From Streptomyces sp. SID8352 (GTDB lineage Bacteria > Actinomycetota > Actinomycetes > Streptomycetales > Streptomycetaceae), in assembly GCF_009862265.1 (NCBI RefSeq), contig NZ_WWGX01000094.1, forward strand, positions 1 through 60,526: DNA of 60,526 nt, given 5' to 3'. This document shows, piece by piece, positions 52,969 to 60,526 of the stretch; the stretch's first letter is position 1, and every line of letters starts with the position of its first letter. The notes beneath the pieces were generated by a model that saw only the letters and a program-made list of their open reading frames with translations, was not told the DNA's origin and did no database searches. The translations under genes were made by a program, and so were the position numbers.

Positions 52969-53958
52969 CTACGAGCCGCGAGGCCGGTCGGAGTTCCCGG
53001 CCGTGGCGGCCTCGCGCCAGGCGCTCACACCGAGCCGGCCCGTCGTGCCGAGGTCCAGGTTCGGGGCGACGATCACGGGGTCGGCGCCCTCCTTGGGCCG
53101 TACCCGTACGTACGGCACGGTCACCGGTTCCCCGGCCTCGGTGGTGTTGCGCCAGGCGAGCGTCGCCGCGGCGGCCCCGCCCGGCGGCAGGGTCAGCGGC
53201 CAGGGCGGCTCGGAGTCGCCCGCCATGGGGATGTCACCGGTGCCGCGCAGGATCTCGACGCCGCCGACCGGGCGGAGCGCGTCGTCGAGCAGCCCCACCA
53301 CCGGGTACCCGTACAGGGAGTACGGGCGGCTGCCGCAGTTCTCCAGATGCAGCCCGACCACCCGCAGGCCCATGGCGGCGTCCCCGTCGTCGGCGGTGAG
53401 CCGCAGCCCGGAGGCCGGGCAGTCCCCCGAAGCGGCGGGCGCCTCGGCGGAGGGCACCTTCTTCACGTCCAGGATGCGCGTACGCGTCGGCTCCCCGAGC
53501 CCGCCGCCGGTGTCCAGGGTGCGCCGCACGGTCCGCCCGGCGCCCACCCCGGGCACCGTCTCCGTGACGTTCGACAGAGCCCGCCCCTGCTCGTCCAGCA
53601 GGGAGAAGACGACGGTGTAGGTGTACGGCTCGGCCGCGTCGTTGGTCACGGAGTACCGCACGGAGCACCGCTGACCGCCCGCGGCGGGCAGCCGCTCGGC
53701 CCGCACGAGCCCCTCCGGGATGCCGGCCGACCCGCCCGCCTCCCCGGGACCGCCGGCCGCGCCCTCCCGCTCCACCGCGCCGGTGATCCGCACACCGTCC
53801 CGCGCGAGGTCCCCGGCGTCGCCCCGGACCTCCCCGCACCGACCGGCGGACGACGACGGCCCCGCTTCCGCCCCCGTGGTCCGGGTGCCGCAGGCGGTGA
53901 GCAGCAGGGAGACGACGAGGACACCGGACCCGGCGAGCAGCCTGGACGAAGTACGCAT
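52969..53958 (-). CDS. DUF4232 lipoprotein
   Basis: 329 residues. Lipoprotein signal peptide with lipobox LLLTAC (Cys about 23). An extracellular domain in the middle resembles a CARDB/FN3-like fold (VRYSVTNDAAEPYTYTVVFSLLDEQ), and the C-terminal half is DUF4232 (DCPASGLRLTADDGDAAMG, LHLENCGSRPYSLYGYPVV). Anchored outside the membrane; function unknown. Confidence 0.8.
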   Translation of the reverse strand: MRTSSRLLAGSGVLVVSLLLTACGTRTTGAEAGPSSSAGRCGEVRGDAGDLARDGVRITGAVEREGAAGGPGEAGGSAGIPEGLVRAERLPAAGGQRCSVRYSVTNDAAEPYTYTVVFSLLDEQGRALSNVTETVPGVGAGRTVRRTLDTGGGLGEPTRTRILDVKKVPSAEAPAASGDCPASGLRLTADDGDAAMGLRVVGLHLENCGSRPYSLYGYPVVGLLDDALRPVGGVEILRGTGDIPMAGDSEPPWPLTLPPGGAAAATLAWRNTTEAGEPVTVPYVRVRPKEGADPVIVAPNLDLGTTGRLGVSAWREAATAGNSDRPRGS

Positions 53959-54086
53959 CGGCCCACCCCACCAGCCGGTCCCGCCCCCACCTGTGACGGG
54001 GGCCACTTTCCCGGTCACAGCCCTGTCACAAGGAGCCCGTCCCGGTCCCGGGACAGCCCCGGGGTCACCGGCCACCGGTCCGGCAC

Positions 54087-54169
54087 GGCGCGCACGCGAG
54101 GGCCGGGGGCGGTCGGCGCCCACCGTGACGGATGCCCTCGTCCGCGCGGCGCGCACGCGAGGGCCGGGG
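54087..54169. repeat. 22-bp direct repeat pair
   Basis: The same 22 bp (GGCGCGCACGCGAGGGCC plus GGGG) occurs at 54087-54108 and 54148-54169, 61 bp apart, in the gap between the DUF4232 and HAD genes. Confidence 0.7.
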
Positions 54170-54206
54170 ACCATCCGCCCGGGTGCCGGAGGGGCGGACG
54201 GCACGG

Positions 54207-54740
54207 TCACCGGCCCCCGCCCCCGGACTCGTCCCCACCCGGAACGGGCCCGGGGCAGCCCCCGACCTCCCGGACCCACCGGCGGATCACGTCGAAGTCC
54301 CTCCCGGTAAGGCCGACATGGGGTTCGACACGGTGCAGCAGCGCCGCTCCCGGGTGCTCCGCCGCGACCCAGAGCCGGTCCACCGCGCCGATCTCGTCGT
54401 CGACCCAGACGAACGCCCGTCCCCCGGCCCGCGCGACGAGGTGCGGCACCTTCCAGTGCAGCCCCCGCGGCACGCCCCGGGCGCCCCTCCCGTCCTCCTC
54501 GCCCCAGGTCATGACGGGCAGCGGAGGCAGACCGAGAAGCGGAGCGATGACCTCGTTGGCCTCGTCCCCCCAGGTCGTGGCCCACACGAGAACGCAGCCG
54601 AGAGCGAGCAGCCGAGCGCCCGCCCGGGGATCCAGCCGCTCCAGCAGCGGATTCTCGGCGGCGGCCGTCCCCATCGGCGCCGGGCTCCCGAACGGCAGGA
54701 GGGGGCCGTCGACGTCGAGGAACAGCAGCGGAGGCGGCAC
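54207..54740 (-). CDS. HAD-fold phosphatase-like protein (HAD_SAK type)
   Basis: About 177 residues. Motif I LLFLDVDGPLLPFG, motif II-like VWATTWGDEANEV, and motif III/IV region FVWVDDEIGAVDRLW. Resembles the HAD domain associated with RNA-repair 'Swiss army knife' proteins. The start is uncertain: the frame stays open upstream to an ATG at 55219, adding about 160 Gly/Pro-rich residues with repeats. I give the GTG just before the domain. Confidence 0.7.
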   Translation of the reverse strand: MPPPLLFLDVDGPLLPFGSPAPMGTAAAENPLLERLDPRAGARLLALGCVLVWATTWGDEANEVIAPLLGLPPLPVMTWGEEDGRGARGVPRGLHWKVPHLVARAGGRAFVWVDDEIGAVDRLWVAAEHPGAALLHRVEPHVGLTGRDFDVIRRWVREVGGCPGPVPGGDESGGGGR

Positions 54741-54848
54741 GGGACCGGGCGCACGACGGGCGCCGGGCGCCTCGACGGCGGCGCCGCAGCCCGCACCGGC
54801 CGGGCGGCCGACCGCATGGGCGGCGTCATCGGACGAACCGACGTTTTC

Positions 54849-54900
54849 CACGGGGCGAGTCCGGGATGCCACGGGGCGAGTCCGGGGTGCCACGGGGCGA
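54849..54900. repeat. 21-bp tandem repeat
   Basis: Units at 54849-54869 and 54870-54890 plus a partial third copy, each starting CACGGGGCGAGTCCGGG. In the HAD frame they encode PVA(S/P)RTR repeats. Confidence 0.8.
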
Positions 54901-55301
54901 CCCGGCGTCTCCGTCCGACAGCTCTGCGACCTTCCCGGCCGGACCGCCCGCCCCGCCCGAACCACCCACGCCGTCCACCCCGCCGGGACCGCCCACACCG
55001 TCGGACCGCCCACCCGACACGCACCCTCCGTGCCACCGGGACCGCCCTGCGTGCCCGGAGCCTCCGTACCACCGGGACCGCCGGCGGTGCCCGGACCCCC
55101 CGTACCGCCAGGACGCTGCGTCCCGTCCGGGCCCCCCGCCGCTCCGCCGGGCCCGTCCGCCCCGGCGTGACCGCCCATGCCGGTCGAACCACCCGCCCCG
55201 GCCGCCTCGTCGCCCATTCCGGCAAGGTATCCGCCGCGCCCGTGCCACGATGACCGCCGACGCGGGAAACGCGGACGAGGGACACGACGGGGGCGGCACA
55301 C

Positions 55302-56111
55302 ATGGGATTCGACCAGCGCTTGGCCGACATGCTCGACGAGGCGATGCTCGAACGCCCACTGCCACCCACCGCGGCCGCCCAGCTGGGGAGTTGGCTGGAC
55401 GCCCCGCAGCGCGGCCGACCGTACCGGAACGGAACCGGCCCCCACTCCGTCACGTACTCCCCGCACCGCTGGACGTCCGTCACCCCCTGGCCCGACGCGT
55501 TGGCCGACCGGTCGACCACCACGTCGGCGCGGGTGAGCCGGGAGCAAGTGGTGGAGGTGTTCCGGCACACCCGGCCGGGCGGGTGGACCGGAGCCTTCAC
55601 GGCGAGCCAGGTCTGGGGCCACGGCCGCACGGGCTACGGCCCGCACCGCACGGCCGCGATCCTCGCCCCCGAGGCCATCCCGGTCGACGCCGAGCGGATC
55701 CTCGCGGAAGCGGTCCACCGTCTGAACACCGTCGGCCCCTCCTCCGCCTACACCACCCTGCTGGTCCTGAAGGGCTTGGGCCCGGCCTTCCTCACCAAGT
55801 TCCTCTACTTCGCCGCGAAGGCACGGCCGGAGACGGCGGGCCTCGCCCCGCTGATCCTCGACAGCCAACTGGCCCGGGTCCTCCGCGCCCACGCCATCGA
55901 CACGGGCGAGGAGGCCGGATACACCTGGGCCGAGCCGATCGCCGCCCGCATTTGGCGCGACGCCGGCTGGACATCCCACCGCTACGACATCTACCTCCGG
56001 TGGATGCACACCACCACCGCCCACCTCACCGCCACGGTGCCGGGCTGGCCCCCGGAACCGGACCTCCTCGAACTGGCCCTCTTCGACGGCGCGTGGAAAC
56101 CCGGGACGTAG
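55302..56111 (+). CDS. OGG-fold DNA glycosylase-like protein
   Basis: 269 residues. The helix-hairpin-helix region LLVLKGLGPAFLTKFLYFA (about 150-168) followed by PLILDSQLARVL, with Asp about 187 in the position of the glycosylase catalytic Asp. Resembles proteins called 8-oxoguanine DNA glycosylase OGG-fold. Activity not certain. Divergent from the HAD gene across a Gly-rich/repeat stretch. Confidence 0.7.
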   Translation: MGFDQRLADMLDEAMLERPLPPTAAAQLGSWLDAPQRGRPYRNGTGPHSVTYSPHRWTSVTPWPDALADRSTTTSARVSREQVVEVFRHTRPGGWTGAFTASQVWGHGRTGYGPHRTAAILAPEAIPVDAERILAEAVHRLNTVGPSSAYTTLLVLKGLGPAFLTKFLYFAAKARPETAGLAPLILDSQLARVLRAHAIDTGEEAGYTWAEPIAARIWRDAGWTSHRYDIYLRWMHTTTAHLTATVPGWPPEPDLLELALFDGAWKPGT

Positions 56112-56254
56112 ACGGAGCCGGTGCCGGACCGGTGAACGACGGCTGCGGCCGCGGGTGCCGGAACATTGCCACCCCCGGCACCGCGGCGGCTGCCGTCGCT
56201 GTCGCCGCGGGCGTTACCGGGAAGGCGCCGGAACGGGCCCCAACGGCATCGTCC

Positions 56255-56458
56255 TCAACCGTCGTTGGGCCCGATCACCCCCGGGCCGTCCTCCTGCCCC
56301 GACGGCCCGGACGACCCGCCCGGCACCAGAACGGCCAGTGTGCTGCGCGCCTCGTCCCGCAGTGAACGGCGCCGGGCGAACGTCGCCGTCAGCGCGATGA
56401 CCGAGACCGTGCCCCCGTAGAACACGGCGGCAATCGTGGAGATGAGCCCGACCGACAT
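56255..56458 (-). CDS. Small single-pass membrane protein
   Basis: 67 residues: one N-terminal helix (LISTIAAVFYGGTVSVIALTATF), basic RRR after it, and a polar tail. ATG 56458. Unknown function. Confidence 0.45.
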   Translation of the reverse strand: MSVGLISTIAAVFYGGTVSVIALTATFARRRSLRDEARSTLAVLVPGGSSGPSGQEDGPGVIGPNDG

Positions 56459-56760
56459 CGGGCACGCACCCTTCTTCCCCCGTTCGGCCGCCCGAACCCA
56501 GGCCGACGACGGCGACGATGCGATTCCCCACCACCATACGACCCGCGTCAACCATCTTTCCGGCACCGGCAGTTGCGCCGCCTTCCTGCCCTCCCGCGCC
56601 CGAAGAACGGGAAGCCGGCGGACGCGACGGCCACCGGTCGCGGCAGCGGTCCGCGATCTCCGGCCCATGGAACCCTGCTTCGCAGCCACGGCGGTCATGT
56701 CCACGGCGCCCCTCCTTGCAGGGGCTGGCACAACGTCAGTCAAACTCGCGTATCAACGTG

Positions 56761-57027
56761 TCAGTTGCGCGCGGCGATGACGAGTCCAGCGAGGGCGAGC
56801 CCGGGCGAGCAGAGAAACACGATGCCGCCCATGAGCCGAAAGAACCAAGCACCAAGTCGCGACGGCTCTGTAAGCCTCAGATTCATCGTCTGCGCTGCGG
56901 CCACAGCCCTGACGGCGTTGCGTCGCGCGGCGAACTCGTCGGCCGCACCACGCACGTTGAAGAGAAACATCACCCCCCATGCCACGCCCGCCAGTCCCAA
57001 TATGAACAGCGCGATGCCCACAACCAC
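56761..57027 (-). CDS. Small two-helix membrane protein
   Basis: 88 residues with helices GIALFILGLAGVAWGVMFLF and LMGGIVFLCSPGLALAGLVI separated by a basic cytosolic loop. GTG start. Not recognised. Confidence 0.55.
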   Translation of the reverse strand: MVVGIALFILGLAGVAWGVMFLFNVRGAADEFAARRNAVRAVAAAQTMNLRLTEPSRLGAWFFRLMGGIVFLCSPGLALAGLVIAARN

Positions 57028-57160
57028 AGCCGATCCCCTCCCTTGAGCACCGCCGTGACCAGCGGTCGTCCGAGGATGATGCCAGCCAGCCCGTGGGCTG
57101 GTATGGGCGGACCTTGGTCAGGCATCCAGCCCCGAGCCATAGCCCGTGCAGGTGGCCGAC

Positions 57161-57195
57161 GGGCAGCCTGACCAGGCGGTCTGGTCAGGCTGCCC
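57161..57195. terminator. Strong hairpin upstream of integrase fragment
   Basis: Perfect 14-bp stem GGGCAGCCTGACCA / TGGTCAGGCTGCCC with a 7-nt loop. Confidence 0.7.
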
Positions 57196-57240
57196 GCCGA
57201 CCTTGCCCACAATCCGCCCTGCTTCCCATCGCCACCCCCC

Positions 57241-57720
57241 ACCGGCCGGCACCCGCATACGGGCCCCTCCGAACTCGAAGCGCTGACCACGTCCACCTGG
57301 TACGAGCACGCCACCGCATATGTGCTGACGAAGTGGCCGAAGGCGGCGGCCAAGCACCGCGCGAGCATCGCCGAGACCCTGACCACCGTCACACCGGTCT
57401 TCGTATCCAGTTCGCGTGGCGCCCCGAAACCCGCCGTGTTGCGGAAAGCCCTCTACGGATGGGCGTTCCGCGCGGCACGGGATACGGAGGGCGCCCTGCG
57501 GCTGCGGCACCAGATCGAGGTACCGCCGCCCGATATCGCCGCCGCGCTCGCCTGGACCGCGGAGCACACGTACAAGGTGACCGAAGTCGCAAGATTGGAC
57601 CGGCTGCGCGCAGCGCTCGACGCGATTACTAGACCGCCCGACTCGCCATCAGCTTACGGGGCCAAGATCACTCGCCCCAAAGCAGCGCCAGCCCAAAGCC
57701 GCTCCGCCGACCTTCACTGA
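57241..57720 (+). pseudogene. Fragment of a tyrosine recombinase/integrase
   Basis: About 160 codons in one frame read like the N-terminal core-binding part of Streptomyces integrases (TSTWYEHATAYVLTKWP, AKHRASIAETLTTVTP, PAVLRKALYGWAF, ALAWTAEHTYKVTEVARL) and then stop. No start codon or catalytic domain is present, so it is a relic. It marks an old integration at this side of the chromosome. Confidence 0.55.
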
Positions 57721-57760
57721 ACGAGACTCCCGTCTCACCCGACAGATCTAGAGTTGCCGT

Positions 57761-58307
57761 ATGGGTCCTCGCGATCAGAACAGAATGGATCGGTATACCT
57801 GGCTACCTCATCAAGCAGTACGCGCCTGCATTCGACTATCCAAACGACATGAAAAGAAATTTCAAGAAGCGCGGCATTTTATGATCGACGTCGCCGCATT
57901 AATCTCCATCATGTCGCACTCGTCTCGCGGAACGCGCAGGACAGATCAGGACGTGTTAGACGCTCTGACCCTGGTGGCTGAAATGCAGGTACTACTGGAG
58001 GCTTCAGAGGAGCGACTGCTCCGAGAGGCTCGACGTCGAGGGATCACGTTTCGCGAGATAGCCGATGCCATGGCCATGCGAAGCATGGCAATCCGCAGAA
58101 CAGCGCTTCATCCGCCTCGCCGGAGGCAAGGGAGATGCCGAACAGAACCATATGAATCGCCGCCGCCAGGCGCGTTTTGGGTACGTCGTAGACGCCCAGG
58201 ACAGGCACGAGAACCACATCATGAACCTGAATCTGGCGTTCCGCTGGATTGCGTTTGATGCAGATCTTCCGGAGGAAGTCGCGCAGGATCCTGAGGGCGA
58301 GAACTAG
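57761..58307 (+). pseudogene. Frameshifted hypothetical protein with HTH-like segment
   Basis: The frame from ATG 57761 (MGPRDQNRMDRYTWLP) carries EERLLREARRRGITFREIADA, resembling an HTH, and then derails near 58090; the neighbouring frame continues sensibly with QSAEQRFIRLAGGKGDAEQN to a stop at 58307. Clearly lower GC than the surroundings, suggesting transfer. Function unknown. Confidence 0.5.
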
Positions 58308-58982
58308 ACGCACCCCCTCCGTGGACGTGGGCTTGTTGGATCAACAGGAGCATCCCCGAAACAGCCGTCATCTGCTCTGGACTGACGAATTGCAAACAAG
58401 CAATGAGTAGCCCAATTTGAACGAACGTCCTCAAATTGAGAACGCGCGCGAGGGTCATCATTTTCCCGTATCGGAAGGTTCGCATCAGCAGTTCCACCCC
58501 TTTACTTCCGGAATACTGCTACCGCCTAAGCAATAGTGGCACTTGTAAAGGAAAGGGCCGCAGAACAGGAAAATGTTATCCGGACCTATAAGACCTCACG
58601 GCTCGCAACGTCACAGGTGAGGTCCTCGAAGGTCTCCGTCCAAGATCCCTAGCTTGTCAACGAATGATTGACTACCCACGACGGCACTGTGAAGCGGCGC
58701 GAAAAGGGACGTCAGACCCCCACGCACAAGCGCCCTCCCGGGCCGCCCTCGGGCCGTGGAAGGGCGCTCAACGTTGACCAACGTCGACAGCTACCGACAG
58801 CTCAGCAGCAGGTCACGGCGTTGATCGGTAAGGCGGCCACAGGTCACGGCCGTCGGTGATCAGTTATGGCTGTTCTGAGGCGAGCGACGAAGCTGGGCAA
58901 CGAGGCCGGCACGCACGTTCGAGTGCTGTAAAGCCCACCTATGGGATCGGCGGTGCAGACGAAACTGTGCTGACCGCTGCAG
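58308..58982. other. Lower-GC intergenic region
   Basis: No supported gene. A weak minus-strand ORF (58219-58497, one hydrophobic helix) is possible. An AGCGCCCT/AGGGCGCT inverted repeat (58729-58768) may be a terminator. Two AGGTCACGGC copies lie near 58810 and 58840. Confidence 0.4.
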
Positions 58983-59951
58983 CTAGCGAGCAGCCACCCG
59001 CAGTCGGGCCACGTGGTAAGCCCAGGCATGGGTGGCTACCTTCTTCTCGACGGCAAAATGGCGCCCGGTGGCCACGTCCAGCACCCGGTGATATTCCTCC
59101 ATGAACTCCCACGATACCGCCGAGAAATCTTCGTCCGTCCAGCCATACAAGTGGCGCAGCTCAAATTGCACGGCAGCGAGAAATTCCATCTCGCCACGGT
59201 CGATGGGCTCAGTTCTCCCACCACTGGCTTTCACCCATAGCTTCACCTTCTCTGATGCCCGCAACCACTTACTTCCGGAATCTCGCAGTTCCGCATAGTC
59301 AATCCAGGCCCAGAACGCTTCTGCATCCGCTATATCCGGCGCCTGTTTATGGTGATCCGCACAGAGATGGGCAAAGTTGCGGACATCCATAGATCCACCC
59401 AAGGAGGCAGGGACGACGTGGGCTCGTTCAACTGGGGAGCCCCAGCAGATCAAGCACTCCTGGGCGATGCCGAGGTACTCCATGATGGCCTGCTTAGTCG
59501 GGTACGTCTTTCTCGTGCTCCCTTCGACCTCCCTTGTGCGCAACGGGAGCGATTCAATGTCATACCAGAAAGAATTTTCCTCACCTTCCGGATACCCGAT
59601 CTGCATATCTGCAGGCACTTTATTGTCCTGCCGCCGGGGATTTTTTGCGATGTACATCGGAGTGTGTAACTCCGTCAGGTAGGGAAGTGCGATCTCCGGG
59701 AGGAAATGCCGGACCATCTCCCAGGAGTCCCGGTCGTACCCGTTTTGACTATTCCGGTGCCCCTGTACGTCAAAATAGAGGATTCGCGGGGCATCAGGTT
59801 TCACTTCCTGTGCTTTATGAATGACTGCGAAGATTCGAGGGGCGCAGCGCTCAAAATTCTCATATACGGCCATATCGTGATATAGCGCTAGAGGCTTGAC
59901 CTTTGCTGGCCGCCTAGGGGTGCTCTTCCTTTCGATCTTCTTCTTGGGCAA
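58983..59951 (-). CDS. HNH endonuclease
   Basis: 322 residues. The basic N-terminus (MPKKKIERKSTPRRPAKVK) is followed by a novel-looking N-terminal half and a central HNH module: CLICWGSPVERAHVVPASLGG then NFAHLCADHHKQAP (about 167-205), with paired Cys for zinc and His/Asn/His core. The TTG start at 59951 has AGGAG 6 nt upstream. GC content is visibly lower than in chromosomal genes. Stand-alone; defence or mobile-element nuclease possible. Confidence 0.8.
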   Translation of the reverse strand: MPKKKIERKSTPRRPAKVKPLALYHDMAVYENFERCAPRIFAVIHKAQEVKPDAPRILYFDVQGHRNSQNGYDRDSWEMVRHFLPEIALPYLTELHTPMYIAKNPRRQDNKVPADMQIGYPEGEENSFWYDIESLPLRTREVEGSTRKTYPTKQAIMEYLGIAQECLICWGSPVERAHVVPASLGGSMDVRNFAHLCADHHKQAPDIADAEAFWAWIDYAELRDSGSKWLRASEKVKLWVKASGGRTEPIDRGEMEFLAAVQFELRHLYGWTDEDFSAVSWEFMEEYHRVLDVATGRHFAVEKKVATHAWAYHVARLRVAAR

Positions 59952-60238
59952 CGATCACTCCTGAATTTTGGCAATGCCGGGCGCGAACAGGGTGCCAGCC
60001 CCCACTGACACTGCCCGCGGCATCATGTGACCCTTTGCCCGCCTGACACGGGTGCTTCCCAGGCTCTGCCGCTGACGGCAACGACGGCGGACGGCAGCAA
60101 CACCCGGCAGCCCGTCGCGGAAGCGCCATGGACTAGCGACACCGGGCCACCACGGCGTGCCCGCATCTTCTAAGCGCCTGTGCCGTCGGCAGCAGCGAAC
60201 CCCCCGAGCAACGTCGGCGGGTGAGTGTCTAAGAACTC

Positions 60239-60526
60239 CTAACGCAATGACTTCAGGCGTCGCCAGCAGATGAGTGCGCATCCGAGGATGAGGAAGGCTT
60301 CGTGGATGTCGTCGCGTATCTCCCAGCGGATCCGCAGGCGGCGGAACCAGTGGAGGTGGGCGAAGGCCCGCTCGACGACCCACCGTTGGATGCCCAGGCC
60401 CGAGCCGTGCTCGGTGCCGCGTCGGGCGATCTGCGGTTTCACGCCGAGGGCGCGGACGAGGCGGCGGTACTTGTCGTGGTCGTAGCCGCGGTCGCCCAGC
60501 ACCACGTCGGGACGGCGCCGGGGCCG
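60239..60526 (-). mobile_element. IS5-type insertion sequence transposase, C-terminal part (runs off right edge)
   Basis: About 95 residues visible, ending at a stop near 60239: VVLGDRGYDHDKYRRLVRAL, ARRGTEHGSGLGIQRWVVERAFAHLHWFRRLRIRWE. This is the DDE-transposase C-terminus of IS5-type Streptomyces elements, with the final Glu in WVVERAF. The segment at about 60220-60240 (GTGTCTAAGAACTCC) probably holds the IS end. Confidence 0.85.

Noticed and set aside
52393..55170. 925-residue plus-strand frame
   Set aside because: Antisense to the DUF4232 lipoprotein and HAD genes; no domain content.
58668..58859. 63-residue ORF from TTG
   Set aside because: No ribosome site, low-complexity, contains an inverted repeat instead.

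Overview
The window is Streptomyces (or very close actinomycete) chromosome. The evidence is extreme third-position GC, GTG/TTG starts with GGAGG-type ribosome sites, a subtilisin-inhibitor (SSI) gene, SigE-family sigma and DUF4232 lipoprotein genes, and AICE-type (actinomycete integrative and conjugative element) genes. Most long plus-strand open frames in the high-GC regions are shadows of real minus-strand genes and are omitted.

Layout. (1) 1-5.1 kb: chromosomal left flank, with a two-component pair (kinase running off the left edge), a DUF2797 protein, a P-loop kinase-like ATPase and a truncated HTH regulator. (2) 5.26-41.85 kb: a tandem array of integrative elements on the 3' half of a tRNA-Arg(ACG) gene. 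A 44-bp core matching the tRNA 3' part occurs at 5455, 29997 and 41804; only the last copy is part of a complete tRNA. A degraded fourth copy lies at 5260. Element 1 (~24.5 kb) carries an OLD/TOPRIM nuclease plus UvrD-like helicase pair (Gabija-like), a type I restriction system with a zinc metallopeptidase, a Nudix gene, a frameshifted HTH/TPR regulator facing a small cassette that includes a degenerate kinase, and then an AICE backbone: GntR regulator, SCO3933-like protein, FtsK-like transfer protein, SpdB, RepSA-type initiator, Xis and Int. Element 2 (~11.8 kb) has a second backbone: GntR/UTRA regulator, GNAT, DUF6284/DUF6303-like proteins, SpdB, FtsK-like transfer protein, a DpdA-like (TGT-fold) protein coupled to a truncated C5-methyltransferase, Prim-Pol, a DUF3631 ATPase, an iteron cluster, Xis and Int. 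(3) 41.8-56.5 kb: chromosomal right flank, with tRNA-Arg, tRNA-Ser(GCT), an SSI-like inhibitor, a giant PAS/receiver protein, an acyl-CoA ligase, a SigE-family sigma factor, secreted and lipoproteins, and HAD and OGG-fold proteins. (4) 56.5-60.5 kb: a second, lower-GC mobile scar with an integrase fragment, a frameshifted ORF, an HNH endonuclease and the end of an IS5-type insertion sequence.

How it works together. The two elements share the tRNA core but have different arm-site sequences next to it (GTTGCCGTCA in element 1, GTTGATGTCA in element 2), matching their different integrases. Their replication modules also differ (HUH-type RepSA against Prim-Pol with iterons). Element 1 is the defence-gene carrier. 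Element 2 is compact and carries the unusual DpdA-like/methyltransferase-fragment pair. Each core copy has a strong hairpin just downstream in the tRNA's direction, so each insertion also supplies a transcription end for the rebuilt tRNA. All functional statements are by motif recognition only; no searches were run.
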